Source: Trogon surrucura (Eukaryota > Chordata > Aves > Trogoniformes > Trogonidae). From it: DNA of 64,000 bases. Below, piece after piece: positions 43,300-55,400 of the stretch. Location of the stretch: NCBI GenBank assembly GCA_020746105.1, contig CM036636.1:9672001-9736000 (forward strand). Direction: 5' to 3'. The notes below the pieces were generated by a model, which saw only the letters and a list, made by a program, of their open reading frames with translations, searched no databases and was not told the DNA's origin. The position numbers and the translations under genes are program-made. How positions within the stretch are numbered: position 1 is the stretch's first letter; every line of letters starts with the position of its first letter.

Positions 43300-46200
43300 G
43301 GCCTCAGCCTGCCGGGAAATCGTGCTGCCCCTTGGCCCTCGATGTTCCCGCCTTGGAAGTCGCCACTGCAGCTGCCTCGGAGCTGTCACATTTATCTCCT
43401 GATGTCTATTTTTAGACAAAACGAGCAGCGTTAAAAAAAAAACGTGTAAAAACAAAGACTCCCAGATACTTCCTACACTGTCTAGAAGGATTATTATGAT
43501 TATGTGTTTCCTGTCCTGCCTCAGAATCCCCACAGAGGCCGCAGCGTTGGAAGGACAAAATCCTCTCCCCGTTGCTGAGGCGCCGTTTTTTGTTCTATGG
43601 AAGATACACACAGGAGCAGCGTGATGAGGTACAGGTACGCAGGGCACTTATGCTCCAGCATAGTCCAATATCCAAAATCTCTACGGAACTGTGGAGACCT
43701 GTTCCCAATTTCTGGTAAAATTAACACCTTGTGTTGTTTGCAGTGTCCTGCGAATTGCTCTTCACTGGTTTGTAAATTTTGGCTCAGATTTTTGGTTTTT
43801 AAAAAGGCTTTTTAAATGCTCGTGGCAGGCGATGCTGAAGATGTAAAAGCACAAGGTGCTGCGCGAATCCCACAGGTCACGCGATTAAAAAAAAATAAAA
43901 TTCAGTGGTTCAGGTATTAAAGAATATGTAATTAGAGTAGCATTCTGAAGGACCCTGTGGGCCTCCAATTCTAAAAGCTTACCCAGATTGTCGGCTCAAC
44001 ACACAAAATTTTCATACATGAACACAGAAGTTACAGAAAGAGTTAACGAGTCCAGACGTTAAAAATCAAGACTCCTGGCCATCCAGATTAATACTCGGAT
44101 TTTCAGTTGTACGTTGTGTTTAGCTGGAACTCTAGAAAGCTTTAGGGTCTAAAGACTTGTTAAAGGTAGTTACATCCCATTGAAAGAGAAATTACCACCA
44201 GAGCTGCTAGAGGGCAGCCACGCTGCATGTTTCCAGATGATTTATGCTTTTGAGAAGTAACAGGGTGCTTTGTCAGCTTTAGTGCCACAAAGCCAAGAGC
44301 TTCAATTAAAGCAAGTGGAGAGATTCTACTTATTTTAGAATTGAGAGCTGATTAGAGCTTAAGTGGGATTGAAAAGAGCTAACGGGTCTTCCTGCCCAAA
44401 TACATATTAGACTTTGAATCTAAATAACGTGATTTCCTCTCCTAACAGGCTACTAGAGGACAATAAGGATTTTATTTCAGTCCTGTGTGTTATGGCAAAC
44501 ATCAAATTCTGTTGTGTATCAGTGTCTAAGATTCAAACTGCACCTTTCCATAAGGCAGCTGCCACTGACGCTACCATTCCTACAGAAATACCTTTCCAAA
44601 ATGGGCATTTTCCTTCTCAACCATTATGACATTACTAATTCTATTTTTCTTAGTGTAGCAATGTGCTGGGAATCCTCTGCTTTCCATGAATTACCCGCCT
44701 CCTAATTATTACTCAGCCCCTACTCAGGAGGCACTGGATGCTACACTCCATGTCTGGGCAGAAGCCTTTTACACAGAGTGAAAAGCACAGATGAAAAGCA
44801 ATTAGATTTTTTTTTTCATATATAATAAATAAATATCTGAGTAATGAAAAACAAGGACTCAGTAGAAAGATATAAAATCTGCTAGCAATTTACTACTGTT
44901 GTACAACTGCTGTCAGTTACTGTCAGGGTACTAACTTCTAAACAGATAAAACCATGCGTGAGAACAGTTTTCAAGTTTTGCAAAACCTTATATGGAGTGA
45001 CTTTTACTGGGAAAAATAGGTCAAAACAAGACAGTAAGAATGATTTCCACAAGAGGGAGTCTTTAAACGGAAAATTATCTGACTATTTTGACCCAGTTAC
45101 AGTCTGGTTTACTGTCTTTAAAAAAATACAGTTCCTTTAAGCACTTTGTATCTCTCCAAGTGTTACTGTGTTAACACAGACACTATAATATTTGCTTAAC
45201 AGCTTTTACAATTCAAAATTGTTAAAATACCACACGGAAATCCATTGACTACTTTTCTACATATGGTGCAGTCTTGGTAGAGTTAGTCAAGCAGAGTTAG
45301 TTTTCCTGTTTTTACAAGCTGGAATTCATGACAGGTGATCACGCTTGTCTGTGCTGCCCTGGAAAGCACGACAGACTGCACAGACAGACCAATTTGAGTT
45401 GAATCTTCTTTTTCAATGAAAATTCCAAGCAGTCCCGGCCCTTTCCCTCGGCAGACACGCACCACGGCTGGCTTTCTTATAGGGTTTAGCAATCTCATCC
45501 TCCCCCCCCCTTCAGAACTTCTTCCCTAATACAGAAGCAGAACCTTGCACCTCTTCAGTGACGCTAACAGGACAGCACTTCTCCCCTCTGGTGACCACAG
45601 ACATGTCTTCGGGGTTACTCAACGATTCTCAAAATTATTTCAATCTGAAGTCTGGGTTGTGGAAAGAGTATTTTAATCCTGACCAGAAGTGTAAAGCATT
45701 GGAACATAATTACTGTTACTCCTTATCTGCAACAAAAAAAATTGGAAGCCGTTACCGAAGATCAGTCTTTTAAATCTGAAACTCATATTTCTGTGATCTA
45801 CTCCCATACACGTTTTATAGCAACTGTCTTAATTTTTCAGATGTGATAAAAGGAAATACAGATTTGCTTTAAATGTTCTGGTTTTGAGCCATTTTGTATG
45901 CTTTTATCAAATACCCCTGTAAAGTTTAAAGTACACAAAAGATGTGAACAAGACAGGAGATTGAGTAATGGCATCTATGTTTCTTCAATTCTTTTATTCT
46001 TGTGAATGCATGAAAGCCTGCAGCAGTTTTTCAACACCAGTTATTGAGAAAAGGCTGACTTCAGCCTATTCATTCTGAACATCTGGACAGAACCTAACAA
46101 CAGTAATTAAAACCCACTAAACTGGTAACAATACCAAATTGCTAGAGATGGAATACTGCCTATCGTCCCACCCTTCTCTGTGGATTTCTGCTAGGCCAGT

Positions 46201-49200
46201 ACTGCCTGCTCTTGAAAAGCCTTTTCTACGTGTCTCTCTCTTAAGTCTCTGTCAAGAAGGAACAACGTCCAACTTTTCTGGTCACATGAGCATTGCTCTC
46301 AGATTTATTTTCTTACCACAAACCCCAGGAAAAGTAAAGACTCAGAGTTAATACAGTTGATAGAAGGTTTGAGGATTCTGTTCTTTTCAAATAAATTACA
46401 TACAATGATCTATAATATCTGCTTCCCTGTTTTAGAATGCATCCCTGTAAAATCCTTTTAAAAGAAATGATTAAATTACACATCAGCGTTTGTGAAGAAC
46501 ATGAGATTGAGCGGTACAGAAAGTTAACAGTACAGAAACTTACAGTCATTTTTTATCCAAGACACTTTCTTTTTTACTGAGGACAGCAGTAAGAAGGCTC
46601 GCTTTAACCACTCCACTTGGGCAGAAGCATCTCCAGGCTGGGAAGTTTTGGTCCTCGCCCAACCTGTTCAATCCTTGCCAAAGTCTGCTCTCAGCAGCCT
46701 CACCGCGATCCCGCTACGCCTGAAGTCACTGGAGGCAAAATACAGCTCACTCGACTCCTGGGCCCAGGAAATGCCGAGTGGAGGGGTGTCGCACAGCTTG
46801 CTTAGCAAACACATTTCTGAGGAAAAGAATCACTGCGCCTTTCTTCAGGACTAACACTCCTTTTTAACATAGCTTGGCCCAAGGACCAGTGGACAATGAA
46901 ACATGAAGAAAGCAAGTTCTAAGCTTTCAGAGCAGAAGGGAGCTAAAATACGCTTTAGAGCTGTTCCTAAGAGAGACACTCAGTGAGCTCTTTGCAACGA
47001 GCTGCTTTAAAATACTCTAAACAACCAATTTCTTTTTGCAAGACTTCTGCATTTCGCATCCCTACTGGTAAAAACTGTCAACGCTATATTATTTTAATCC
47101 TACAGTAGGTTCCTTTCCTAGTATTGTTCCAGACACTCTCTGAAAGCATAATATTATTTCTTATGTCTTCAGAATTCTCTACCTTTGGTGTAATAAAATG
47201 TATTAGATCTACCTATTACACTATAATTAATAGTTTTGCCAGTAATGGGATTTATTATTATATAACTCCAAGTAAGAGCTTTCAAAACAAACCAAAGCCT
47301 AATCCCTGCAGCATTCCTATGAAAGGAAGTATTCTAATCTCCAGGCTACAATACAAAACCTGAAGAGTTCATGGCTGAGGGCCTTTCTCTAGAACACAAA
47401 TACACCAAAAAGACAGAAATAGAAGCCAGGTTTTCTGACTCCTAACTCCCTGTTCAAACCATGGCTACGCTCCCGCCTGAGTGGGACCGTTGCTTTAAAC
47501 AAATCCTTGCGTCTCAGTCAATTTTTAGTTTTCTTATTAAAATAGATTTTCACAAAGAAAACGGCAAAAAAAATTACCAAGAACAATATCCTGTAACATT
47601 GTTCACACAAGAAGCTTGAGAAACTTCATCGTAAAGATCTTTTACTGGCCCTTTGAGGGGGGTAGTTTACTCAGTTATTTCATGGATCTGTCGACCTACA
47701 GTTCCTTCATGGCTCAGAGTGCACACGTGCAGAGGTAACAGCAAGGCTCCATTAAAGTTTCTGCCTTTGTTTCAAGTTTACATAGGCAAATACAGAATAA
47801 AGAGACATGGGCTTTTTCAGGAAGTATTTTGAAACATAATTCTGTGGGAGCTGATCACCTAACTCTGGATTGGTCTGAAATGACTAATCGGTCTTGTATT
47901 TTAGTTTTGACTTGCTAGGTTCTTCTTTCATGTTGTACCATTTCAGCTTTGTGGTGTCGGTAAAAATGTCCCTGTGGCCTTTTTTTTTTTTTTACTTCCT
48001 TCTCTATCATTTTTTAGTTCCTTAATCTCTTGTAAAATAGGTAGTCCAAAAATCATGTTTTCATTGGCACTTGTACAATCTCAAAGCTTCAAATTCAACT
48101 TATTAATAAGATAAGAAAACGTGGGCCAACACTAATTCTGGTGTAAATAGATGTAAGATCAGCTGGATTCTCTCAGTTAATTTTACATTTCACTGAAGGC
48201 AGGGAATGATAGCACAGAATGGAAGTACACCCCTTTGCCTGCCTTTCAACATTAAATTTCCAGTACATATAACAGTGACTCCAGTTTACGGGGTCAGTCC
48301 TCAGCATGACTTCTTTTATCCTGACTAAAGATAAAGCTGAGCTCTACTGGCTTTAACTTAATTTGGAGATCACATTTCGACTCAGATGTCTGGTTCACGT
48401 CTCCTTTAGCTTAATCCTCAATGCTGTGTTCAAGCTTGCGTGCACCATTTAGTGAGCATCTTGTATTTTAGCACCAAAAGAAAAAAAAGTTAGAGCAATA
48501 AAACTGTCTGCAAAATACCAGCATCAGCCCTTCAAAGTTGTGTGGTTTTCCTGGTTGGTATGACAACACGCCCATAGAACAAAGCTTAGAAGTGGTGAAA
48601 GAATGTGAGTCAATTGTCTCCCATGAATGCAAGATTAGATCCACAGAACCATAGAATCACATGCAGAACTTCTCATCCACAGAAGGCAATGACTGAAGCT
48701 AACAGCAAGTACCTTTAGATATTTGTGACCAATTGCAAGGTATTTTCTTGCTGAAGGACACTAATGTAGCGGCGCTTTGCAAGTGCGGAACGTAAGGCGG
48801 GCATAGCGCAATGGTTTGCCTCAAAAAGTTTCCACCCTTCTCGTTCACAGTGATCTGTGAGGCTCTTCCTGACATCAATGCGTTATCTCCATTCTACATC
48901 CTGCTGTCTCTGTAGCAAGAGGGATTTCTTCTCCAAAAGAGCTCTCGACTGTTTCAGCATGCCAAGCTTGCATTTTTATATGGTCAACAACACAGCTGTA
49001 GCTGCGTTTCCAGTTGAATAGGTTTATTGTGGAAACTTGGGCCTAAAATATCCACAGAAACATTACAATTTTAACAACTTAAAAAAAAATAAACACAAAT
49101 AAATAAATAGAACACAGTGGTTTTTAAAGGTGGAGTCATTTTACATTAATCATATTTGACTGACAAAGAATTTTTGGCTTGATTGTGTAACAGTTACGTT

Positions 49201-51690
49201 ACAAATGCAATTCATATTAAGCATAGCAATGTCTACTTTTTATTAAGGACAAAATTAAACATGTACATTTGGAATGAAAACACATTTTGAAAGAGCAGAA
49301 TTTCCCAGAGTTATTCATTCTAATGAGGAGCCTGTCCCTTTGTAGCTCTTTGCATGATATGAACATGATGCAGAACATCAAGTAGATAAGTTAGGAAAAC
49401 CGAATCCATGTAACAGTGTCTGCACCTCTTTGCAATGTATGTGCCTGATTTAATGAAAGGCTGACTATTACTATTTCCCTCGTTATGCACAGCTCTACCA
49501 GATCATAGAATCAAAACGGCAGATAGTTTCTAGCCTTCTAAAATATTCTGGCTAATAATATTCTCATAAAACAAAAGGGCAACAACAATCTTCTCCGGTT
49601 ACAGCGACGACAAAGGAGAAATATTGACCATTAGCCATGTCATTGTTAGATTCCCGTGCAATTCCAGCAGCAGCTGAAGGCATTGTTGATGGCATAGAAA
49701 CTGTTTTTGTAAAAACCCACACCAGGGTGGCACTGTCTCGGTACAATGCTTCTCTCAAGAACACAAGACAGTTCTCTGATTACATGATGTAGAGAGAGAA
49801 AGAAAAACAACAGCCGTCTGCGGCGTGCCTGCCTGCCTGTCTCAGATTTACCACAACTCACTTGTACTATCTAGAAAAAACTACATAAAAAGATGCAAGA
49901 AGTTAGAAATCTCAGTTGTTTCTGAGTAATGTTGAAAATACGTTACTAGCTCTCAGATGTGTTACTGCATACAGTGTTTCACAAAAAATGGTTAATAAGA
50001 AATGGATTTTAAGGATCACGTTCCTTTCTAGAGCTTCAAACAACCACAAGGAGGGATGAATCTGCTCTGTATGGTGTATACCAAGTACCTGAGCCATGAA
50101 GTCCATGTCTTTGTATGTGTACTGTTATAACTCATCTGACACACTTTGGAAATTAAACGTTACACTAAATTTCTTAGGAGCTTAAACAGGTTATCTAATC
50201 GATAATTATAATTCTGTCACCCATGTCACCACCATTTGGCTACCAGATTCATACAGGCACTGTGCCCAGGGGTGCTCACTCTTGTGAAGGAGATCCTCTG
50301 GGGTACGTTGTAGCCAGCAAGCGTCAAATGTCATCTTCGCACGGCGTGGGGACAAAAACACGTCTGTATGGACACATGCATGCATCTGCGCATACGTATA
50401 CGCCGTATCTTAGAGAAATGTCTGGAAGGAGCAGGTTTCCCTAAATAGGTGCCAGGAAGGAAGCTGTCGCTGACCTCCAGAGCAATTGCCAGTGCCAGCT
50501 CCAGACGGTCCTCCCGCGCGCTGCTGCAGACAGCAGGGACCGTGCGCTGTGCTCCCGTACTAAAGCCTCCCAGACCATGCGACTGGTTCAATTACGATAA
50601 TTCTACACTGGACTGTAGAATGATGTTTGATTAATGACTATAATCTATAAGGAGACTGTACTGCAGGCTTCTTGGACATGTGTTTTTGCATTGATATTCC
50701 AACGCTCGCATGAAAGTACATAAAAAAGAAAACTCATACAATAAAATAAATCATTAAAACAATATCTGGAACTGAAGAGGTGGGAAGATGTGGCAGAAGC
50801 AAACCCATTTAGAAGAACTCAGACTGATATATCAAGAAATAGGAAAATATTTGCCAGTTAGTGCAAAGTTTTCCACACCACGAGCAAAAACTCAGCTAAA
50901 CAGGAAAAAACAGTCCAGCTGACTTGGATGTGTTTCACCAGAGATGGATAAAGCCAGGAAACAGCTAGCAACATCCAGAGAAGAGAACAAACCTCAGCAT
51001 ACCTTAACACACTCGAAGTAAAAGTATGAAAGAAAGATGAAGGACAAGTTTGGGAGAGAGGCTCTGGCCACTGGAGCTGGAGAAGGGGGAATTATCATTG
51101 AAAAACAAGCTGCTGATTACCCTGCCACAGCCCTGCAAAGAGGCACTCACCCCGTGCATACTCATAACCCAAATATCGCAAACACGGCTCTGGGCAGCCC
51201 CACGGGACCCTCCGTCAACGAGAAAGCCATGGCCTCACGCTGCTTCCCGTGCCTTTATCTCCTGCTTTGTCACCCGGTTTGGGTGGAGAACCAAGCCTTC
51301 CAGCACCACTGCCTCGCCATTGGGCAACGCAGCCGCTGAGCCTCCCACGGCAGCGAAATGAAGGGGTGTTTTGTTCGGCAGGCTCTGTGTGCGCCTTGTC
51401 CCCTTGGGAGCAGAGGGGAGGCACAGGGCGGCCGGGAGATGAGGAGCATGGGAGCAGGAGACCAGGAGGCCGGGAGCCCCGAGCCTCCTCCACATTTGCC
51501 CGTGACCATTTCCCAGCCCGGGCCCTGGGACAGCGCGCCTCGTCGCCCCGGTCTCACGTGTGAGAGAGGGAGGGAAGGCACAGCCTCTCCCTCCTGCCGC
51601 CCTGCCGGGGGTCCCGAACCCGCAGGAGCGGGGATCTCCGCGGAGGCAGACACGCCTGGGCAGGGGAGGCCAGGCCCTGCGGGGGCTGAG
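43300..51690. other. Intergenic region between RAB14 and the GSN CpG island
   Basis: 8.4 kb of mainly AT-rich unique sequence with homopolymer and AAAT tracts (for example 47980-47993 and 49081-49110). A more G+C-rich patch occurs at 46600-46850. Fragments like CATAGAATCA near 48648 and 49504 faintly recall CR1 ends, but the flanks do not match. No gene is supported. Confidence 0.55.
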
Positions 51691-51699
51691 GCACACGCG

Positions 51700-52420
51700 T
51701 GACACGGAACGGTGGCCGACCGCCCCGCCACCCAGCGGGACGATCACGGGCCCTAACGACACCGCCGCTGCTTCCGGGCAGCGCCTGCCCTCCCCGTCCG
51801 CGGCAGCCGCGCCCTCTGCCGGCGGGCGGCGGGGCTGGGGCGGGGGCGCACCGCGTCCCGCCCCCGGGGCTGCCCTGCCCGGCCCTGCCCCGCTCCCGGC
51901 AGCTGCCTGTACGCAGCGAGCGCTTGCAGCAGGTAGGGCTCCACCGGGGAGCGGGTCGGGACCCCGCCGGGGGCGGGCGGTGGCGGCGGCGCTGCGGGGG
52001 GGTTCTCCGCGTCGAGAGCCCTCCGGGTGCCGCACGCCCGGAGGGGAGAGTCGCGCCGCGCTGGCCCAGGGGCCCGGGGCAGCTCCGGGGGCACGGAGGG
52101 GGAGGAGGCGGCCCGGGGCTGCCAGCCCCGCGCGGGGGGGAGGGAGGCGGGGGGGCGGGCGGGTCCGCTCGGTGCGTTTCGGCCGGGACGTGCGATGCCG
52201 ACGGCCGGGCTGGTCCGTGCCCGCGACTCCCCTCGGCACGACGGCCGGGACTTCGCGGTGCCTCGGTGTGTGACAGTTACCGTGCTTCAGAGAGCTCGGG
52301 CTCGATGCGTTAACCCGCCCGGTGTGTCGGCGACATGTCGAAATAGCGGGGAGCGGCGGGGCCGGGCCCGAGGAGCCCCCGGTGCGGGGCCGGGCCGCGG
52401 TGCCCGCTCCCCACCGAGCT
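51700..52420 (+). promoter_or_regulatory. GSN: CpG island, candidate cytoplasmic gelsolin promoter
   Basis: A strong G+C/CpG-rich block with paired GC boxes at 51836-51866, no TATA, and G runs at 52134-52163 that fit a G-quadruplex. It is about 12 kb upstream of the exon that carries the cytoplasmic gelsolin start codon, and no other gene intervenes. A noncoding first exon that far upstream is known for mammalian GSN. Assignment to GSN is an inference from position and orientation. Confidence 0.55.
51880..51932 (+). other. GSN: Candidate untranslated GSN first exon (5' limit approximate)
   Basis: Immediately downstream of the GC boxes the sequence ends in GCAGCAG|gtaggg, a good donor at 51933. 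Joining it to the acceptor at 63878 would make a cytoplasmic gelsolin transcript starting translation at 63888. The start site is not visible in sequence. Confidence 0.4.
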
Positions 52421-55400
52421 CGGGCTGCGTGTGAGCCTGGCGAAAAGGGAGACGGGAACGGCGGGGACTCGGTCTGTTTTGTTCTTTGCCTGGGGGAAGA
52501 ATGTTTGAAAGCTCTGTTGGAATAGAAATTCAAAAAATGTAGACACTTAAAACGTATTTAAAATGTTTCCTAGGAAGAGTGTTTTAAAAAAAAAAAAGTT
52601 ATGGGGATGACTTGTTTCAAGGAGGCCTCATTAGTAAGTAGATCCTCTCTGAATAAAACTTCTTTGAATGTTTTTTGCTTTTGGATGTAAAAAATCCGAC
52701 TTTGCTAACAAGGATGATACTAGCATTGTTTCCCCTTGAGTCTCTTATTTTTCTTACTGATCGTTACAGTTTCCATTTTCCGCTACCAACTTTATGCATG
52801 ATGCAAGTTTATCAGCCAAAAAAATTTCCTTCGCTGAGGTATGGCATGGCTCAGCTTAGGGTGTCTGACTTCGGACTCAAATGGGGGTGGGGGCTCCTTA
52901 AACATCACTCGTCTTTTAGGTTGCTCAAACTGTTTTACAGAATACTGAGTAACATCTGTCTGGGCAAACGAAGCGAAACCCAAGTACCAAGGTATAGGCC
53001 TCGCGCAGCCTTGCCTGTTCCAACTGTTTTGTCTCATCTTGTCCATGAGGTAGTTTATTCCATAGTCCCTACTACAGAGAGGCAAGAGACTGAAGTTTAA
53101 CCCACCCTGCTAGCAGAGGGAGGCAGAAGTCAGCGCATTTAGCACCTGCTCCCCAGGACAGCTGCTGGGGGCATTCCTGCCGCCCCCCAGCCTGTGCCAG
53201 GTGTGAGTTCAGGCTGGGGACTGAACTCGGCGGTCACCTCGAGAGCGGATAAAGAGAATGCTGCCCTCTGCACTTCTGCACCGACCCGGGCTGTCAGCAT
53301 TAGTTTGTCTGCACCACTGACGGGCCCTGTTCATTTGCTGGAGAGGTGAGAAGTCCAGCTCCGTGGATTTCCCTAGAATTCAGCATGAAGATAGGGCAGG
53401 AACTGTACTGACAACCTCATCGGTGACATAGGTGGATGGTGAAGTTATTAAATGTTAAATGTTTAAATACAGGGAGGGGTTTTCCAGTTGTTGTCTGAGT
53501 GTTTAGATAACAATCCGTTTTAGTGAGAGCCGAGTACCTGCAGTGTCCCCAGGAGAATATCGCCTGCTCTCAGAGGAGTGGAGGTTTTCTCCAGCTGGAT
53601 GAAATTCCAATGCTATGGGGAGAATACTGGGGAAATTGAACCAGCCATCAATCTTTGTTCGCTTCTGAATATCTAAATGGTGTCAAAGCAAAAATGCTAC
53701 TGCTAGTTTCAGCTTTGATTTTACTGGCACAAATCCAACCGGTTTGTGAATTAGTTCCTTTCATCACCAAAGCAGGGACGTGAGATAGCGTTCCGCAATC
53801 GAGTTTCATGGTTCTGATAATGTTACCAAGGGGGATTCCTGCCAGCTCTGGCTGAAACACTGGCTGCCTGACATGTTCCATTACAAGGCTGTTTTTGTAG
53901 ATATGTTATATACTTTCGTGAGTGCTGCAGGCACTTAGTGAGTTTGTAGAGCGGTCAGCAGCGTCACTAAGTGCTTCTTCTGTGGAAGAGAAGAGGTAAG
54001 AACCTTCCTACGGGACATGAAGCAGCAGCCAGCTCTTCTCCTACTGAGCCAATGCAATCCCCCCACCCCAAGTTCAGATAAAATAATTTTTTGATGTACA
54101 TTGGGTGTTTGACAGAGTCCCGGTGGGAACTAAACCATTCTTAAAATAGCACTGTGGCATACTTTATTGCTCAGGATTTATATCTGCTTTTAACTGACTT
54201 TATAAATACAAGCTTTCCATTTTAATTCCAGTCTCGGACATTAGTGTTGCTACTGAGTAGAACGTATGGGAAAGAGGACGTTGGACTGGAATATGCAGCT
54301 TCAGAAACCATTTCCCAGCTTTTCTTTGAAATCCTGACATCAAAATAAACATAATTTTTTCCTTTTTTTTTTAAATATGAACTAAAGTGATCAAGTTGCA
54401 GATTGGTTGCAGCAAAGCAGAACGTGGTTAAACACAGACAGAAAGTAGCTTGGGCGCAATAGCTAATTAATGTCTAGGAAGAAGCAGCTGGTCTTGTTTT
54501 TTGTTTGCTTTCATAGCACTTAGGAATTGCCACGTCAATAATTGAGTTCTGAATATGTCTCTTGCTGATTGCTGTCAAATGCTTTTCAGGAAAAGGCAGA
54601 ACACTGATATGGGCAGTTTGTCAGTAGCAGGTTGCGTATTTTTCCTGTTGATTAGTGGTTGATTCTGCAAACCAGGTATTCAATATCCCTTCTAAAAATT
54701 TAAACTGAAATGAAAATTGTATATATTGTTATTTTGTATGTCCAGCTGTAATCTCTCTTGAATCCTTTTAAACTCAAGACTCCAAAGATGTCTTGTGCAG
54801 TGGCTTTCACTGAGGCTTTACATTAGGAAGAAAACCTCAAGTTATCTTTTTTTTCTGTGGCTTATCTCTGTGTGCCTCTGTCGTGCCATTTGTTCTGCTC
54901 CTCACAGCATTAGTTCAAGCCCTTGTCTTTTCAGTCTCTTAATCATTAATTAATCACTTCAGACACTAAAATGTGTAAGGGAATTGAAAGGAAATGCTCT
55001 GGATGATTAATGCTCTTCCCATATAAGCACTAAGCTTGCTGGAGTTCTCAGCTGTGAGTCAGGCTGGAACTGTTTTTCTCATATCAGACAGCAACTCCCT
55101 AGGTGGGGATAGTGCACAGCTATTGAGCCTAAAACTGTGGTTTGTCAGTTTGTTTCTGCAGGAGGCTCCACAAAACAATGGTGGTGTGAAAAGGCGATGC
55201 AGCCAGATGCAGTCCTGGGGGCACAGGAGCAGAGAAGCTGGCGCACTGGATCATCAGTGTCTTGCCTCTGTCAGCAGCTCACAGCAGATGTTTAGACAAA
55301 GGAAGAGAATGGAAAAACGCATGAGTGGTTTTCTCGGGTCTATCCTGGTGACTTTTGGCAGTCGAGAACTGGCATCATTAGGGATTTCCTCAATTGAAGG

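Noticed and set aside
48640..48680. Possible CR1 fragment (CATAGAATCA)
   Set aside because: Only about ten bases resemble the CR1 terminus and the flanking sequence lacks the usual AAGGTCCCTTCC block. The same applies to 49504-49514.
51235..52533. 432-codon minus-strand open frame
   Set aside because: It lies across a CpG island, is Pro/Arg/Ala/Gly-rich by composition, overlaps equally long frames on the other strand and shows no recognisable domain or splice structure.
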